Below, one piece after another: positions 63,310-64,000 of a stretch of DNA of 64,000 nucleotides. The notes under the pieces are model-generated. The model did no database searches. It was not told the DNA's origin and was given only the letters and a program-made list of their open reading frames with translations. The stretch is from positions 533,488 through 597,487 of the forward strand of contig DLST01000010.1 in NCBI GenBank assembly GCA_002500745.1, read 5' to 3'. Within the stretch, counting starts at the first letter, position 1, and the number at the start of each line of letters is the position of its first letter. The translations under genes were made by a program, and so were the position numbers. Source of the DNA: Sphingobacterium sp. UBA7855. GTDB taxonomy: Bacteria; Bacteroidota; Bacteroidia; Sphingobacteriales; Sphingobacteriaceae.

Positions 63310-64000
63310 TTAAGCATACAATTTCATTACTCTATATAGGAAGAATGTGGTGTCCCTTACGCCGCGAAAGACACTCCTGAAAGCTTTGAGCTTTGCATTG
63401 AAAGATTCTGCTGAAGCATTGGTGCTTCTATTGTCGAAGTAGTGTAGAATGTATTGATGATGCGCTGCAATGGATCTTGCTACACTCTCAAACGAAGCAA
63501 TGCCCGCATTTTCAACCTGATTATGCCACAGTCCCAGTTTGGTAAATGCTACCTTTTTTCCTTGCATTTATTAAATATGTCACCCAGGGCAATTCCAAGA
63601 TCATAAGCCAGCTTTAGCTTGGGAAACCGCATGAATAACAATTCAGCTCGGTGTTTCTGGTTTTCGGACCATCGGCTTGTATGCTTGAACAAGAGGTATC
63701 TGGATCTAGCCAGTAGCTGTTTGAGCGTGTCACCGTTAGGCAACAACTCGGGTTCATATGAGGTTCCTCCCTTTCGCGATTCCATTATCTTCTTGCTTTC
63801 CGCATCCAATACTTCCCATCGATACTTAATACGAAGTTCCTGCACTACATCGTAAGCTAACTTTTGGACATGGAAACGATCGATCACACGCCTGGCATTC
63901 CTGAAACATCTACGGATTGCCTTGGCCATGTTCGGCGCCATATCCATGGTCACCTCCTTTACCTTATTCCTTGAACGTGAAGGTATTAACTCAAGAACAG
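63310..64000 (-). mobile_element. ISL3-family insertion sequence transposase, 3' part, in two frames
   Basis: The minus strand is open from the window edge (VLELIPSRSRNKVKEVTMDM) to TAG at 63549, then continues in the -1 frame to 63310. The first part has MAPNMAKAIRRCF and the second catalytic Asp in VIDRFHVQKLAYD; the second part carries the catalytic Glu in STNASAESFNAKLKAF. This is the DDE_Tnp_ISL3 layout. The two frames meet at a run of six A then G (63553-63559 on the plus strand CTTTTTT), so either -1 frameshifting makes the full enzyme or the copy is broken. The N-terminus lies outside the window. It sits about 100 bp past tRNA-Leu; terminal repeats could not be placed. Confidence 0.88.
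63553..63559 (-). promoter_or_regulatory. A6G slippery heptamer in the transposase gene
   Basis: Minus strand A-AAA-AAG at the end of the first frame, four codons before the TAG at 63549. A -1 slip joins NKCKEK to KVAFTKLG in the frame with the catalytic Glu. Confidence 0.6.

Overview
The window reads as chromosomal DNA of a Bacteroidota bacterium, most likely Sphingobacteriaceae (Sphingobacterium/Pedobacter-like). Reasons: low G+C, promoters of the Bacteroidota type (TTTG, a 19-20 nt gap, then TAnnTTTG), few recognisable Shine-Dalgarno sites, many lipoproteins with short signals, type III glutamine synthetase, GH92 glycosidase, a bbp2-type porin in the kdp operon and a Bacteroidota-style long mannose-6-phosphate isomerase. 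The genus is an inference; no rRNA is present.

Layout. 1-854: 5' part of a LytS-type histidine kinase. 1001-7634: an RND multidrug efflux operon (TetR, adaptor, pump, outer membrane factor, all minus) with three copies of one palindrome that is probably the TetR operator. 7884-11298: an outer membrane protein with an Omp85-like barrel and an N-terminal kinase-like region, then a LuxR-type regulator. 11314-14216: two secreted sugar-binding-fold proteins (DUF1349, DUF1080) and a thioredoxin-reductase-like flavoprotein. 14394-24154: a potassium-uptake locus with two unlisted microproteins, a DUF7674 protein, kdpF, kdpA, kdpB, kdpC, a porin, a KdpD sensor half and a separate histidine kinase; no kdpE is seen. 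24159-26689: aldo/keto reductase, AraC regulator, ArsC-like protein. 26720-33345: accessory-looking stretch of small unknown membrane proteins and lipoproteins, a DUF1266-like protein, two decayed genes and a YqaE/Pmp3 protein. 33504-40606: TetR regulator with two small unknown genes, zinc alcohol dehydrogenase, DNA photolyase, alpha/beta hydrolase, methionine aminopeptidase, nitroreductase, and a candidate small RNA. 40952-50390: a mannoside/sugar locus (two paralogous six-hairpin glycosidases, mannose-6-phosphate isomerase, sugar transporter, GntR regulator, GH92). 50415-54475: methionine operon metY-metX-hom behind a SAM-I riboswitch and a well-formed promoter. 54571-63246: FUSC membrane protein, glutamine synthetase III, S9 peptidase, SIMPL protein, tRNA-Leu(CAA). 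63310-64000: 3' part of an ISL3-family transposase split by an A6G frameshift site.

How parts work together. The efflux genes form a tripartite pump under local TetR control. The kdp cluster would make a high-affinity K+ P-type ATPase with a split sensor. The sugar locus appears to release sugars outside or in the periplasm, import them by an MFS porter and isomerise phosphorylated mannose, with GntR sites of the GTnTAnAC type at two promoters. The methionine genes convert aspartate semialdehyde to homocysteine under S-adenosylmethionine control. The less familiar items are the kinase-like/Omp85 protein, the microproteins ahead of kdpF, the paired inverted repeats in the kdp leader, the candidate small RNA at 38660-38760, and the frameshift-dependent transposase.
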